Part shown: positions 1 through 12,600 of the stretch, in pieces | Layout: every line of letters begins with the position of its first letter | How positions within the stretch are numbered: position 1 is the first letter of the stretch | Assembly: GCA_949710005.1 (NCBI GenBank) | Contig: OX453275.1 | Span: 10,117,519 to 10,181,518, forward strand | Origin: Ricordea florida | Lineage: Eukaryota > Cnidaria > Anthozoa > Corallimorpharia > Ricordeidae | Reading direction: 5' to 3' | DNA length: 64,000 nt | Notes under the pieces: model-generated | Database searches by the model: none | What the model saw: only the letters and a program-made list of their open reading frames with translations | Told to the model about the DNA's origin: nothing | Program-made: the position numbers and the translations under genes

Positions 1-192
1 CTGCCGCGTTTACCATTTCTTTTAATTTATAAGATGACTTCACAACTTTTGTACTGGTTGACAATCTGACGTCATCATGCAACCCAGGGGCCAAGGGATC
101 GTGTTTACTAGCCAATCATAGCACGCGCTTTCCCCAAGCTATGTTATAATTACAGTTAGGTTTAGAGCTATTTATTTCATTTTTGTTCTCAG

Positions 193-1312
193 TTCCTGAT
201 GGCAGAACTGAACCTTTTCTACCTCAAGTTCATTTTGTGGATTCCTCCTCCGCATTTTATCATGTGCGCGCGCATGGGTCTGTTTCTTGGCGTAGGAGCT
301 GTTGCTTTGAACGAGACTTACAGATACATGGATGATCCGTAAGTACCTATTGAACAGCGTGAAAAACTGAGGGCTACATTGGAACGGGTGTGGGTTTGGT
401 GGGATGAGATGGGCTTGGGTTGTATGGGAAGTTGAAAAGGGACATGATCTTATCAGTGAAACACACCCTGTAATTTAATTGCAAACTGTGCAACATTGGC
501 TTTGTTTTGGCTTTCTGCATTTATTATCATCGTTCTGTGTGGATGCATGCATCAAGGACAGGCTCTAGTGATATCAATACCTTCAGCTGTAGTAATCAAA
601 ACAATCTTAAAGAGGATATAGTATGCGTAATTGACCTACCGTGAAGTCAAGGTGACATTATATTGGCCACGTTCTTTTTTGCGTTTTTAATAAAAAATGC
701 TAGAAGGAACTAGGGCAATATCCTGCAACCTTGACCGAAGGCGATTGGTCAATAAAGGATTCTCTGTTCTGTTTCGCGGGACAATGCGGGAAATATTTAG
801 GTAGCCAATCAAAACACAGGATTCGCCTTTAATATCTTGCCTGCTCGCGAAACCAGACATATAAAAAAGGCAATGATCACTGCGTTGATATTCTACAATA
901 TTCGCCGCACTGGGTCTGTATCACGTGTATGAGGGTCACTGTGGAGGAATAAAGATGATAAAGACATTGACGCTTCGAACTTTACCCTTAGTCTTCGTCT
1001 CTATGAATATAGGTTTGAACGACACGTTGCTTTTTATACTCCAGGACATGTAAGAGATTTGGACAGCAAGCTTGGGTGTGCGCCGCTATCGTGGCTACTG
1101 AAGTGTTAATTTGTATCAAATTCGGTTGGAAGACTCTCAGTATACCTTTGCCTTTGCACGTGATCGTGTTCTGGTCAGTGTTCCTTGGGTCGCTGTCTGT
1201 GTGGACCGTGTGGAAGTTTTGGCCCTCGATTATCAGTGGGTTCGGAGCGCATCCCGAATACGATAACAAGAAGGTAGCGTACCCCTCTTTGCAGAGGCCC
1301 AAACGTGAATGA
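193..1312 (+). CDS. PTDSS2: Phosphatidylserine synthase 2-like, C-terminal two exons (partial gene)
   Basis: Two exons, 193-338 and 1045-1312, with an AG acceptor before 193, a GTAAGT donor after 338 and an AG acceptor (CCAG) before 1045. The 146-nt exon leaves two bases that join the next exon in frame, giving about 138 residues ending at TGA 1310-1312. The translated order, AELNLFYLKFILWIPP, then RYMDDP, then FGQQAWVCAAIVATEVLI, matches the C-terminal membrane region of animal PTDSS2 (human: AELNTFYLKFVLWMPP). PTDSS2 is an ER multi-pass enzyme that exchanges the ethanolamine of phosphatidylethanolamine for serine. Several hydrophobic segments are visible (around LLPLHVIVFWSVFLGSLSVW). The N-terminal exons lie left of the window. 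The family call is firm; splice sites are read by eye. Confidence 0.85.
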
Positions 1313-2628
1313 TTTGGACTGCCTGGATTTTGCACTTTTCCGACTAAGTGGACACGCTAAACATCTAAGCTCCTGTTCTCGCTGAGTAAAAGCTGAGAGT
1401 GGAAGAATTTAGTGGTTGTTTGATTTTTTGTCTTTAAGTTATTCCACAAACAAAAAAAAAACATTTCTTTGTTTGCATATTCACTATCCTAGAGAGAATT
1501 TAATGATAAAGTGTAGAAATCGGATTGGTTGAGCAATCTACAGGTGGCATGACTTCGCTATTCTAGAAATGGGGGTTGGGTACTTTGTCTGTATCTTTGG
1601 TTTGGAGGTGAGATTGTTTTTAAAATCTGTCTGAAAGACTCTGGACTTCGTTTTTCTTGCAGTATGAAAGGGGGGTGTGAGTAGGTCAAACGAAATGGGG
1701 ATTGAAAAGTTCTTCGTAACGACATTGTGTAATACCCCTCCCCGGGCATTATTTAGACATTGCATGATTTAACTGCGTTGGTGTGTTCTTAGATGGCATT
1801 TATAATGTGACGAACACAACCCAAGCTGATGGTAGTTTTATTATTATATATGGTAGTTTCATAAAGATTATTTAAGAACGAGGAAGTGTTGATTATCAAG
1901 AAACAGCAGTATTTTTTATGGAGAATTATGAGAACTATCGTTTTTACTTTCGTGGAATCATAGATATTGACACCAATAAATGATTAACTTCAGACTTTCA
2001 GTGTGCCTTTTTTTACCATCAACGATGAGAATACAGAGGAAAATTTATAGCCTGGTAGACAGGATCTCGTTCAGCTGGAGCAAATTCCAAAATTTGTAAC
2101 AGAAGGGACCCGTGGGTATTAACAAGGCACTTGTCGCTTTTGCCGCTGAGTTTAATAAAATGAAGTGATTAAAATAGAAAGATGCTTCTTATTGTGCAGC
2201 GTAGACTTCAGCGGTTTGAATCATCGCAATACCAAAACCAAAGGAATTACTCTGACCAATCACAATAAATGTGTGTTGCCCAATGAACCAATCAGAAGTT
2301 AGAGCAACTATAATAAATTGTCGTCAGCACGAGTCCCTGGAGAACAAATGCGAACTTTTCACGGCTGATTTTATTCTTGCCTTGTTTTGAAAACTGGTGA
2401 CGAGATTGCTAAACCATTCCACAGTCGCAACAGTCCTAAGAAAATACGCTCGCTGATTGGTTAGAATCATGTTTCAATAACTAGCACGAGCTGTTTACGT
2501 AATGATGACGCGATCGAAGAGAATTTACATTTTGGTCATCAAAGTTAACAAGTTGTTTTCCTTTTTTTCGTCGCGGTGTTTTCTAAAAGAAATAGAAAAC
2601 ACGTTCTTCGTGTTTCTATCAAGTTATA

Positions 2629-2713
2629 AAAACACTCGTGAAAGTTTGGGAGAACTCGAAAAAGCTATGGAAACGCATTTCTCGTTCTCCCAAACTTCCA
2701 CTCGTGTTTCTTC
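2629..2713. repeat. Imperfect palindrome (fold-back)
   Basis: The left half (AAACACTCGTG, AAGTTTGGGAGAAC) is mirrored by the right half (GTTCTCCCAAACTT, CTCGTGTTT), leaving a loop of about 15 bases. It is probably a MITE remnant. Confidence 0.6.
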
Positions 2714-2922
2714 GTGATTAGAATGTTATTGGAAATTTGATGCAAGACATATTTGTTTCAGTAAGATCAGATATACAAAGTAGTAATTTCAGTCTCGCAA
2801 TGCAAGTGTAGACTAAGACGTAAAACTGAGGACAAATTTCAAAAATTAATAAGAGTCATAACACGTATGGTTTGTGTATATTTAACAATTATTCACCGAC
2901 CGTGAGGTGAATAATTGCATGG

Positions 2923-3107
2923 TTTAGTATATACCACACGAGCTAAATAACTAGCGTTTATTCAAATAATTTTCTCTTCGGAAACCGAAATAGGAGGCCA
3001 TTTTTGTTTCCCTTCGGCTGCTGGTAGATGAATAGTACTTTACTAATCACCGAGTAAACCAATCAGAATGCGCGAAATGCAATATTCACTTGTGTGGTAT
3101 ATGCTAA
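2923..3107. mobile_element. MITE-like element with terminal inverted repeats
   Basis: The left end TTTAGTATATACCACACGAG is mirrored at the right end by the complement of TTTAGCATATACCACACAAG. The element is 185 bp with no ORF. Just left of it (2885-2917) is a short hairpin, ATTCACCGACCGTGAGGTGAAT, split around its centre, that resembles the attcaccg repeats at 19.5 and 21.7 kb. Confidence 0.5.
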
Positions 3108-3234
3108 AATTTGTTGTTCGAGGTTGGTTGCAGCCCTCCCTGTGTCGTTTCTTTGATTACTTTCCCCGAGTGGGGAGAGACCACAGGCACACTGATTGCC
3201 TCATCTGAACACTACCTGGAACTGAAATCCAGAT

Positions 3235-6200
3235 TTATAGAAGAATGCAGCGACTGCAGGTTTGGCACTGAAGACATCTGCTTCTGCGACAAGAGGGACA
3301 ACAGTATTGCTGTCCTCCTTCTGTAGGTGTAGTTTGCGCAGAGCTGGCCTCAACTTTGACTCGTGAAACGGGCAGGGTTCCACTGACAGGGTCCACTGAC
3401 GTCTTTTTAGGGAGGTATAACCTAAGTACAGATACTGTTCCTGACTTGGTCACCAGAATAACAGAGTAGCCTTCGCCGTCGGTGGATTTTATGTCAAAAT
3501 ACTTGACCTGCGATTGAAAATCGAAGGAGTTGATTAACTCTCCATTAAGAATATTCCAAACTTTGATTGTTCCATCACGCGAGCTCGTCACCACCATGTT
3601 GTCGCAAGGAAGCACCTTGAGGTTCATCACTGCGTGGGTGTGGCCTTTGAACGTGCGAGCACAGCTACCAGTATTAATGTTCCATAGCCGAAGTTGTTCC
3701 TTGGCCTCATGGGATCCAGCAATGACAAAGTGGTTATCGCAAGTAATGCCAAGACATTTGATGGAATCGTGATGTCCCTCGAGCGTGTGAATGCATTCGC
3801 CTTTCTCGAGGCTCCAGACTTTAATGCTGAAGTCCCCAGAGCCAGACACTATGGTTCTGTTGTCTTTTGTTGAAGTCACGCAACCCACGGCCCCTTTGTG
3901 GCCCTCGAGGACCCTCTCACAAGACATAGAAAGCAGGTTCCAAACACGTAAAGTCGTGTCTTTGGACCCTGAAATCACTTGGTCGTCTCCAGTCATGAGC
4001 GTAATGCATAAGACAGAATCCGAGTGGCCAGCAAGGTGTTGCATACGACCTCCAGATACATAACACAGTCCAACTCGTTTATCTGCGGATGTAGACACTA
4101 TAAAGGTGTCGTCGGTGGAAAACTGCAGTGATGTAACTCCGTCGCTATGAGCCTTGATAGTTTGACGAGGCGTTAGACTTTCACAATCCCATACTGTAAT
4201 CTCACCACTGTGGGAACCAGTGACGGCCTGCGAACCTTGCGTCAAACTGTGCATGGTGGCAATGCATGCCACCGAGTGTTTGGAGCTCTTGACACATTTT
4301 GCGCTTCTCATCTCCCACAATTTCAACGAGTCGTTTTTAGAGCCAGACAACCCCCATCTTCCGTCGGTTGTTATGGCAACGCACTCTGGTTGTGTCACGT
4401 GATGGATAATATGATCGCTTTGAGTTTCAATGCTTTGCGCATGTTCATTCCCATCAGCATTCCACAGCTTAATGTTCTTGTCGTTGGAACCGGAGATGAT
4501 TGTTTTGCCATCCTCTGTCAGGGCGACACATGAAATCCAGGAAGAATGGCCTATTAAAGTTTGCTTGCATTCTCCTGTATCCGGATTCCAAACCTGAAAA
4601 ACAGTAACTTTTTGTGTGTGGTACGAAAAGGACTAACGCTCTCTCTTTTGCTAGTATTTCTGCAAATAGTATTTGTTCTTGGATGAGATCCTAAGCACTT
4701 TTCATTTGAGTGACGTAGTGTTAATTCTCCGACCTTTCGTCTTTGTTTCGACGATCGGAGAACAATAATTTTGTTTAATACTTTAACTTAAAACTGAATG
4801 CCCTCCATGGGTGGGTTAAATAGTACCACAAGGTTTGTTTCCATTTGCCCAGAAATTGGATATTGAAGACGGAGGACACGGGGCGGAACACTCGCATGTT
4901 TGGAATAATTTAAGAAAAAAATCCCATTCGATTTGTTCTTTCTCAAGAAATGTATGAACAACTTCTCACCTTTAACATGTCATCTTTGGAGGCGGAGACG
5001 ATGAAACTGTCATCAGATGCGACAGCCAGACGCCAAATAAGGTCTGTGTGACCTTTCATGGTCATGCAGCACTGAAGAGTCACTAGATCCCAGATTCTGA
5101 TCTGCTGGTCTTTGGATCCCGACACAATCCTGCGACCATCGTGCATAGCGTCTAGGCATTTGACCAAACCTGCAAAAGCGATACATTAGAGTAAGGAAGG
5201 CAATCTTATATTTTACAATCAGTTATGTCTGTCAATTTTCGCTAGTCACAAGAAAAGGCCTGCGTCAATGAAAGAAAGTTTTTTATTCAGACCTGATTAA
5301 GGGGATCTTCCTTCACCGAAAATTTAACCCTCCCTATGAAACCGCAGAAGAAAATAAAGCTTAAATTGCAAAACAGTTGGTTTTTACGGGATATCCGTAC
5401 TTGTTTGAGGATTACTTGCACTCTTGTTAGAAGGTGAATAAGCTATTACTAGAAAGCCTTCGAAGGCTCGACATACCTCCATGGCCTTTGAGAGTTGCAC
5501 AGTTCAGCGTCTTCAAATGCCAGACCTTAAGGGTTTTGTCCTCGGAACCAGACACAACGCTTTCGCCATCACGTGTTAGGACCAAGCAGAGCACAGCTTT
5601 CGCGTGACCTTTAAAAAGTGCCTGACACTTATCTTCCACCAGTGACCACACTCTTACCGTGCTGTCCTGGGAACCAGAGATTATGTGGCCGTTGCTCGAT
5701 ACAACAATTGCATTTATTGGTCCTGAAATGAGAAGTCGTATATACTTTGCCGCATTCTTTCTTGTACCTTAAGTACTGTATCGAATAGGAAAGAAATTTT
5801 CAAAAATCAAGAATTTTGTAGATAAGTAGCTATCTATGATAAACGTAGTGCCGTTGGCACAAAACTATCGAAGGAATAGATTCCTCTACCATAAAAGTGA
5901 CCCACATTAATGACTGAAAGCCTCCAGTACGCAAAATTCGTATATCTCGTTATTCACGGTAATTAACGAGTAATTATCCTTACCTTCGTGGCCAATCAGT
6001 GCTTGCTTCTTTTGCGCGGTCAGAATCTGCCACACGTGAACGACGCCATCAGATCCACCAATAGCAACATGGATGTCATCGGGAGCAGCTGTTAGGCACG
6101 TGACAACACCTCCGTTGTTAAACCGCTGGATGACTTCTCCGGTGTCTATGTCCCAGACTCCTACTCCTGCCTTGGCCGAAGCGATAGCGTAGCAGTCATC

Positions 6201-8206
6201 TCGGGTTAGGGCGAGACAGCTGGCGCCATTCTCGGACATTTTCAGCGTATGAAGGCAATCAAAGTTGCTGATATTCCAAACATTGACGAGGGAATCTTCT
6301 CCTGTGGTGACGATGAATCTATTATCGCGCGTCACTGCGATCTCGTTGACTCTTTGAAAGTGACCTCGAAAGTTCGTCCTCAAAGGGCCTCCGGCGGAAA
6401 TCAAGCAAGCTGACTGTGGTATGAAAAGGGGAGTCTGTTGTGCATAGCACCAGCTATAGCATTGGTCAACGAGGGAGCCAATTTGTGGAAACTGGGTTCT
6501 AAAGGCGAGGAGTCGTCCAATCAGCTGAGGGGCCAGGCTGTTGACATCGTGGTCGATGTTGCTTGTTGCTAGGATCAGCGTATCGTGGATCAACCTTGTG
6601 AAAATGAGTATAAGAATTGCAGGATTCAACAAATCCAATAATGCCATGAAAAAGCAGATTCAACCACACATGTGGCATCATCGAACCTACCTTAGAGGTT
6701 CTGTATGAAGCTAACTTGCCTCTGATTATGAAAAGCTGAATAACTGCCCCTCCCGTGTTGAGTTTTGGAGACACAAATTTCAGATATAAAATGTCCAGGT
6801 GTTCTCAATTTAAATTAACTTATGATCAAACCTTCGTTTTGACAAGCAGCGCGGAATTCGGCGGACTTTCGCGCTCCCATATAAAAGAATGCCTGATCAC
6901 AGGTAAGATTAAAAAATCATGTCAGCAAGTGGTCATGTTGTGGAAGAAAGTAAAATGTATAAATTTCTTTTCGGCCTGACAAAGGTTAATTGGTATCTCA
7001 TACCTAACATCCAAGCGGGGCCGAACTTCTAGTGCAATGGAGTAATCGAGTAAGACTTCATTCAATGACTGGCCGCGAATTTTTCCGTAAATCCACTCGA
7101 AGTTGAAAAGTACCTCACTGTACAGTGTGTCCGTGCGCCCGGAGTGAATGAGATGGTATGGCATCTCGCTTAACTTTCTCAAGTTAAACACACTTTTGGT
7201 GAACAAAAGAGGCTGGGAGGACACTTGTCTGTCTGCCTTTGGTAGCGTCTTCTTTCGGCGTGTCAAGATAATATGTTTCTTCCGTCCCTCTCCCCAGACA
7301 CCTGGAAACCAATTGTCAGTTTGACAGTTGGGTAGCTATGAGTATAAATCCAAAGTCGTTCGAAAGTGAGGCTTTACAACTGATTGCAAGGAAATTAGTG
7401 AAATTCGCGTCACTGTTTTTAAGACCCACTGAGAAATTCGGCAATATCATGTACTACTGGGGCATGAATCCTAATGAAACAACTATAAAACAACTCACAT
7501 AATGTAGTATCAGGAAAAAGATAAAAAATAACGAACGTTTAATCTATTGATCCAACTACGGAATATTTGCAAGTTGATGTTTGTACATAATGAAAAGTAA
7601 TCGTCTCTCAGTAAAATAATTTTCGACTTAATCATAGTTGTAATTATTATCTCTACACATTCAGGTTTACCTCCCACATGATTTACCTTCAAAATACTCT
7701 GATAGCAAAGAATGCCGGTCCTGTTTTTCCTGCGGATCTGACAGGTACTGCGCTCGCGCCGTTTCCCAGAACTGTCGGTGGTACCAGGCTACCACGGTCT
7801 TACCATCTGCCTGTCGCTCAACCAGAAATTCATTGATATCGTGGCGGATACGCGCCCACAATAAGTTGGGCAAGCGAACAACACCTTCAACCGGAGGATC
7901 CCAATACTGATACACGTCATCGATGACGTCATCGTCAAGTGAAAGAATGTCTTCCAGCTCATTTTCTGTTAAACCATTTCTGGCAGCGGTGATATAACTA
8001 AGAGCACGCGAAGTGAGTATTTTTCCATGCTTGCGTTCAAGGCGTCGAAAGAGGAATCCGATGGCTTTACGAACGTCATCTCCGAGTTCTTGTTCGCGGG
8101 CGTTTGTGTATGAGTGCCATTTCGATGCTTCAGTAAAAATCAACTTTAGAAACAATGGTTGTGGACACTGCGTGAAATTGGACAAAACCAAATCGTCATC
8201 GTCGAT
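3235..8206 (-). CDS. NWD1: NWD1-like NACHT/WD40 protein, 5'-truncated by a Helitron
   Basis: Six exons read leftwards: about 8206-7687, 7301-7004, 6594-5984, 5722-5477, 5169-4970 and 4593-3235, all joined by GT/AG sites in matching phase. The stop TAA is at 3235-3237. The first exon carries the post-NACHT segment typical of NWD1 (CPQPLFLKL, SLDDDV, WARIRHDINEFL, WYHRQFWE). The later exons encode about 15 WD40 units (for example SGSKDQQIRIWDL and SGSGDFSIKVWSL), enough for two beta-propellers. The tail is Cys-rich (CCPSCRRSRCLQC). NWD1 proteins are STAND-type NTPases that use the WD40 part as a scaffold or sensor. The NACHT P-loop region is not in this window: the exon runs directly into Helitron sequence near 8207. 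The gene is therefore either disrupted or its 5' part lies elsewhere in this assembly. Confidence 0.8.
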
Positions 8207-8392
8207 GAAATAAGAAAATTTCATGCTGCTGTGTCCAGAGGTCCATTGTATATTTGTTCTTGTTGCAACCAGTTATGGTACAAACACAGTGTTACCACTG
8301 CTGAAAAACTAAGACTTTCTAATCCTAATGTAGTGAAATATTTACTAAGTAAAACAAGTGTTGATGATATTGAGTGGGTTTGTCAGACATGA
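8207..8392 (+). pseudogene. Helitron protein, N-terminal fragment ending at a premature TGA
   Basis: This fragment is in the same frame as the two ORFs that follow. It contains IRKFHAAVSRGPLYIC and CCNQLWYKHS, the conserved Cys-containing start of Helitron proteins. The TGA at 8390-8392 falls within a CxxC-like context (WVCQT-stop-LCHKHL), where relatives have Cys, so a TGC or TGT to TGA change is likely. No start codon of its own is identified. Confidence 0.7.
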
Positions 8393-8449
8393 CTTTGTCA
8401 TAAACATCTAAGGAAAAACAAAATACCACCTTGTGCAGCTAAAAATGGA

Positions 8450-9658
8450 ATGAGCTTTCCAGTAAAACCTGACTTTTTTGATTTAAATGAGTTAGAGTGT
8501 AGACTTCTGGCACCCAGATTGGCCTTTCAAAAGCTTATGCAAGCTCCAAGAGGAAATCAGTTTAAAATAAAAGGAAATGTTGTGAATGTACCAGCAGATG
8601 TTAACAATACTGTCAATATGTTACCACGGTTACCCCAAGAAACTGGAACAATTAAAGTTCAATTAAAGAGACGATTGCAATATAAGAGTTCAGCATTGTC
8701 TTTAAATGTAAGACCACATAAAATTTTGCAAGCAGCAAACTGGCTAGCTACAAACAGTGCTCTTTATAGAGACCAAGGAGTATCCTTCAGTGAAGATAGG
8801 GCAGCAAGCTATAGTGTAAACTTGTCACAAAATGAAACTGACAGGAATCTCTCACAAGATAACAACCAAATAAATAAGTCATGTAATGTTGAAAATACTG
8901 CAATTGAAACCGAACACCTAAATGATGACTGGACTGAAGATGATGCAGAAATTCCTGCAGGAGTAACTGACACTATGTTCACTGCAACAGATTTCCTCGA
9001 AGACAGTGAACGAGCACAAATTTACAACATTGCACCTGGAGAAGGTAGTACACCTTTAAGTATATTTAGAGATAAGTATTCTGAAGAATTAGCTTATCCG
9101 GGAATATTTCTTGGTCAAAAAAGGCCAGAAAATGAAGAAAGACTAGTTGATGTACACTACAGTGATATTTGCAAGTCAGAATTGAGAAGATCAGATCGAA
9201 GAGCTGCTATGTGTGTTGAAAATATATTTTTTAACACTAAAAAGTTGCAAATGAAAATTCTTTTAGGGAAATCTCAAATAGCTTTAAGGAAATGTAATGG
9301 GAACAACAGAAATCTGACAGCTGGTCATTTAAAGCAACAAGGTGCATTGGAGAGATTAGTTCATCTTGATGAAGGCTACAAATTCTTAAGAGCACTTCGA
9401 GGTTCACCTCCGTATTTTGAGAAGGCTAAAAAAGATATCTTTGCAATGATTAGACAACTTGGACCTGCTACTTTGTTTTGTAGTTTCTCATCAGCTGAAA
9501 CAAAGTGGATACATCTCCTTAGAATACTTGGCAAACTTGTTGACAATAAAGAGTATTCAGATACTGAACTCGAGAACTTGAATTGGGAGGAAAAGTCTAG
9601 GTTGATTCATAGTGATCCCGTGACTTGTGGACGGCATTTTGATTTTCAATTCAATTAG
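8450..9658 (+). pseudogene. Helitron protein, Helitron_like_N segment
   Basis: A 402-codon open stretch between the two in-frame stops. It includes the region typically preceding the Rep catalytic core (LPRLPQETGTIKVQLKRRL, NVRPHKILQAANWL, AYPGIFLGQ, FSSAETKWIHLLRILG). It ends at TAG 9656-9658, and the same frame resumes at once as FLRHFLMSGAAPLG. No frameshift is seen. Separately translated it would lack the HUH motif, so it is a broken part of one ancestral protein. Confidence 0.75.
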
Positions 9659-9676
9659 TTTTTAAGGCACTTCTTA

Positions 9677-12600
9677 ATGAGTGGAGCAGCCCCCTTAGGA
9701 AACATTGCTGACTGGTTTTACAGAGTTGAATATCAACAGAGGGGCTCACCTCACATTCACATGTTGATTTGGCTTGAAGATGCACCAGTGTATGGACATG
9801 ACAGTGATGATGTTGTCACTTCATTTATTGACGAAATAATTACTTGTAAAAAAACAGATAATGACCCTGAATTGGAGCAACTTGTCAATAGACAAATTCA
9901 CAGGCACTGTCAAACATGTCGTAAAAAGTCAAAGGCTGAGTGCCGATTTAATTTTCCACAACCACCTATGAAGTCAACAAGAATTTTGTACTCTCTTGAT
10001 AATGATATGTCTGAAACTGACATGAGAAAACATAAAGATACTTGGAAAAACATCAGTAAACATTTAAATGACATGAAGAAAGGTGAAGACATCTCATTTG
10101 ACCAATTGTTGATTAATCTGGACATCACTGAGCAAAATTACTATCTTGCTATTCAATCACATCTTAATTCTCCTACCATATTTTTGAAAAGAAATCCAAA
10201 TGAGCTAAGAGTGAATAATTATAACAGTGCCTGCCTAACTGCATGGAGGGCAAATATGGATATCCAATTTGTCCTAGATGTTTATGCTTGTGCAATGTAC
10301 ATTGTGTCGTATATTTCAAAAGCACAAAAGGGTATGAGTCAGCTTTTACAAAGAGCATGTGAAGAAGCCAGAGACGGAAATTCTAGTATAAAGCAACAAG
10401 TAAGAGACATTGGAAACAAATTTTTAAATGCTGTGGAAATAAGTGCCCAGGAAGCAGTTTACATAGTTCTTCAGCTACCGATGAGAAAAAGTTCCAGACA
10501 AGTGATCTTTATTAATACCTCACCTCCTGAGGATAGAGTACAGCTCTTAAAACCAATGAATGAAATAGAAGAAATGGATGATGACTCTGAAGAAATTCAC
10601 TCTACTGGTCTCTTAAACAGGTATATACAAAGACCTGCCAGCCTTGAAAATATTTCTTTAGCTGACTGGGCTGCATTGTATGATTCATGTCAAAAGCCTT
10701 TTACGAAGAAATCAAAAAATATTGATACAGACAATCTCCCACTAGAAACATTAGATGATGACGAAAATAATGATGATGAACTCCTGTTATGTGCTGAGGA
10801 ACTCACACAAACTAAAAAGCAAGGAAAGCCGACGCAGCATTCAAAACCCAGAATAATTAGAAGTGTCTGGTTAAATGTAAAGTCTCACCCAGAAAAACAC
10901 TACCGTGAACTTATTATGCTTTTTACTTCATGGCGAAATGAAGAAACTGATTTAAAAGGAAACAGTTCTTCCTATCAGGAACATTTCCTTCTTTTAAAAG
11001 ATGAAATAGATAAACAAATGAGTCAATTTGCTATTTGTAGTGAAGATCTTAATGAGATTGAACAACATTTACACAGCATAGATTGCAGTGAAGACCAGTT
11101 TGATTCCATAGCACCAAACACACAAAATGTTGAACTGCAAGATGAAGCTGAGGGTACTGAAGACTTGCATCCTGATTTCAATGGAAATTATGACCTGTCC
11201 GCTGACCTTGGTATTCCATCAACATCATTCAATAATGAACCACTTATATTAAATGAATTGCCAGATGATGATTATCGTCAAATGGTCCAAACTCTAAATA
11301 AAGAGCAGAAAGAATTTTTTTATCACATTTTGAATCAGACTAAAACTGCAGAATCTCCTTTTTACTGCTTCCTCAGTGGTGGAGCTGGTGTTGGCAAATC
11401 ACATTTAACAAAGGCACTGTATCAGGCTGCACTTAAGTATTACAATACCAGAGCTGGTGATGATTTTCATCAGATCAAAGTCTTACTATTAGGTCCAACT
11501 GGGAAAGCTGCCTATACCATTAAAGGCAACACTGTTCATAGTGCACTTGCTGTTCCTGCCAATCAGTCATTGAGAAATTACAAACAGCTTGATTCAAGTA
11601 GACGTAATACCTTGAGAAGTCGATTTGGAGGTGTCAAATTAATTTTTGTGGATGAAATATCTATGGTAGGAAACAGTATGTTTGCCATACAACTCAACAA
11701 TAGGCTTAAAGATATAAAAGGTTCTACAGTGGATTTTGGAGGTGTCAGCATTATTGCTATTGGCGATTTGTTCCAGTTAGAACCTGTTATGGATAGCTAT
11801 ATTTTTAAAGACCTCAAAAGTTTAGATTATGTCGTTCTTGCCGCCAGTTTATGGCACCAACACTTTAAAATGTTTGAACTTGATCAAATCATGCGGCAAA
11901 GAGACAGTAAGGTGTTCGCTGAACTGCTTAATAGGTTGTGTGAAGGTAAACACACAGCCAGTGACACTGCAAAGCTCAAAGAGAGAGTTATAGAAGAAGA
12001 CATCAACAACCCAATTGATGCTCCTCACTTGTTTATACAAAATGCAAAGGTAGATGAATTTAATCAACAAGTTCATAATGCAGCTACAGGAAACAAATAC
12101 AGAATTAAAGCTCAAGATAGTGTTATTGGTGCTAACTCTATTGAGCTAAGAGACAAAATACTAAGACAAATACCTAATGATCCAAGGAAAACAAAACAGT
12201 TAGCCTTGAACCTTTGTCTTGCTGAAGGTGAAAGAACTGAAATTGTCATGAATATACGAACTGAAGATGGCATGACAAATGGTGCTGGAAATGTTATTAA
12301 ATTAGTCCAATTACATCAAGAAAGCAAACCTTCGGGTATCGTATGGGTGCAGTTTGACCACTCAGATGTTGGTCATAAAACCAGAATTGAAAACAGAAAT
12401 CTGTATATCCAAGGAATTGACCATGCATGGACCCCAGTTAAACCTGTCAGTACACAATTTGCAGTTGGTAGAAACAAAGCAGTACAAGTTGTTAGGAAAC
12501 AGTTCTCATTACGTCCTGCAGCAGCAAAAACAATTCACAGGTCACAGGGTGATACTGAAACTAAAATAGTTGTTAACTTTAGCACCAGGAGGACTATTCC

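Larger units (their letters stand above)
1313..3234. other. Intergenic region between PTDSS2-like and NWD1-like genes
   Basis: No convincing coding sequence. The PTDSS2-like 3' UTR presumably lies at its left end. It contains a fold-back sequence at 2629-2713 and a short TIR element at 2923-3107, annotated separately. ORFs here are short and have no recognisable domain. Confidence 0.6.
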
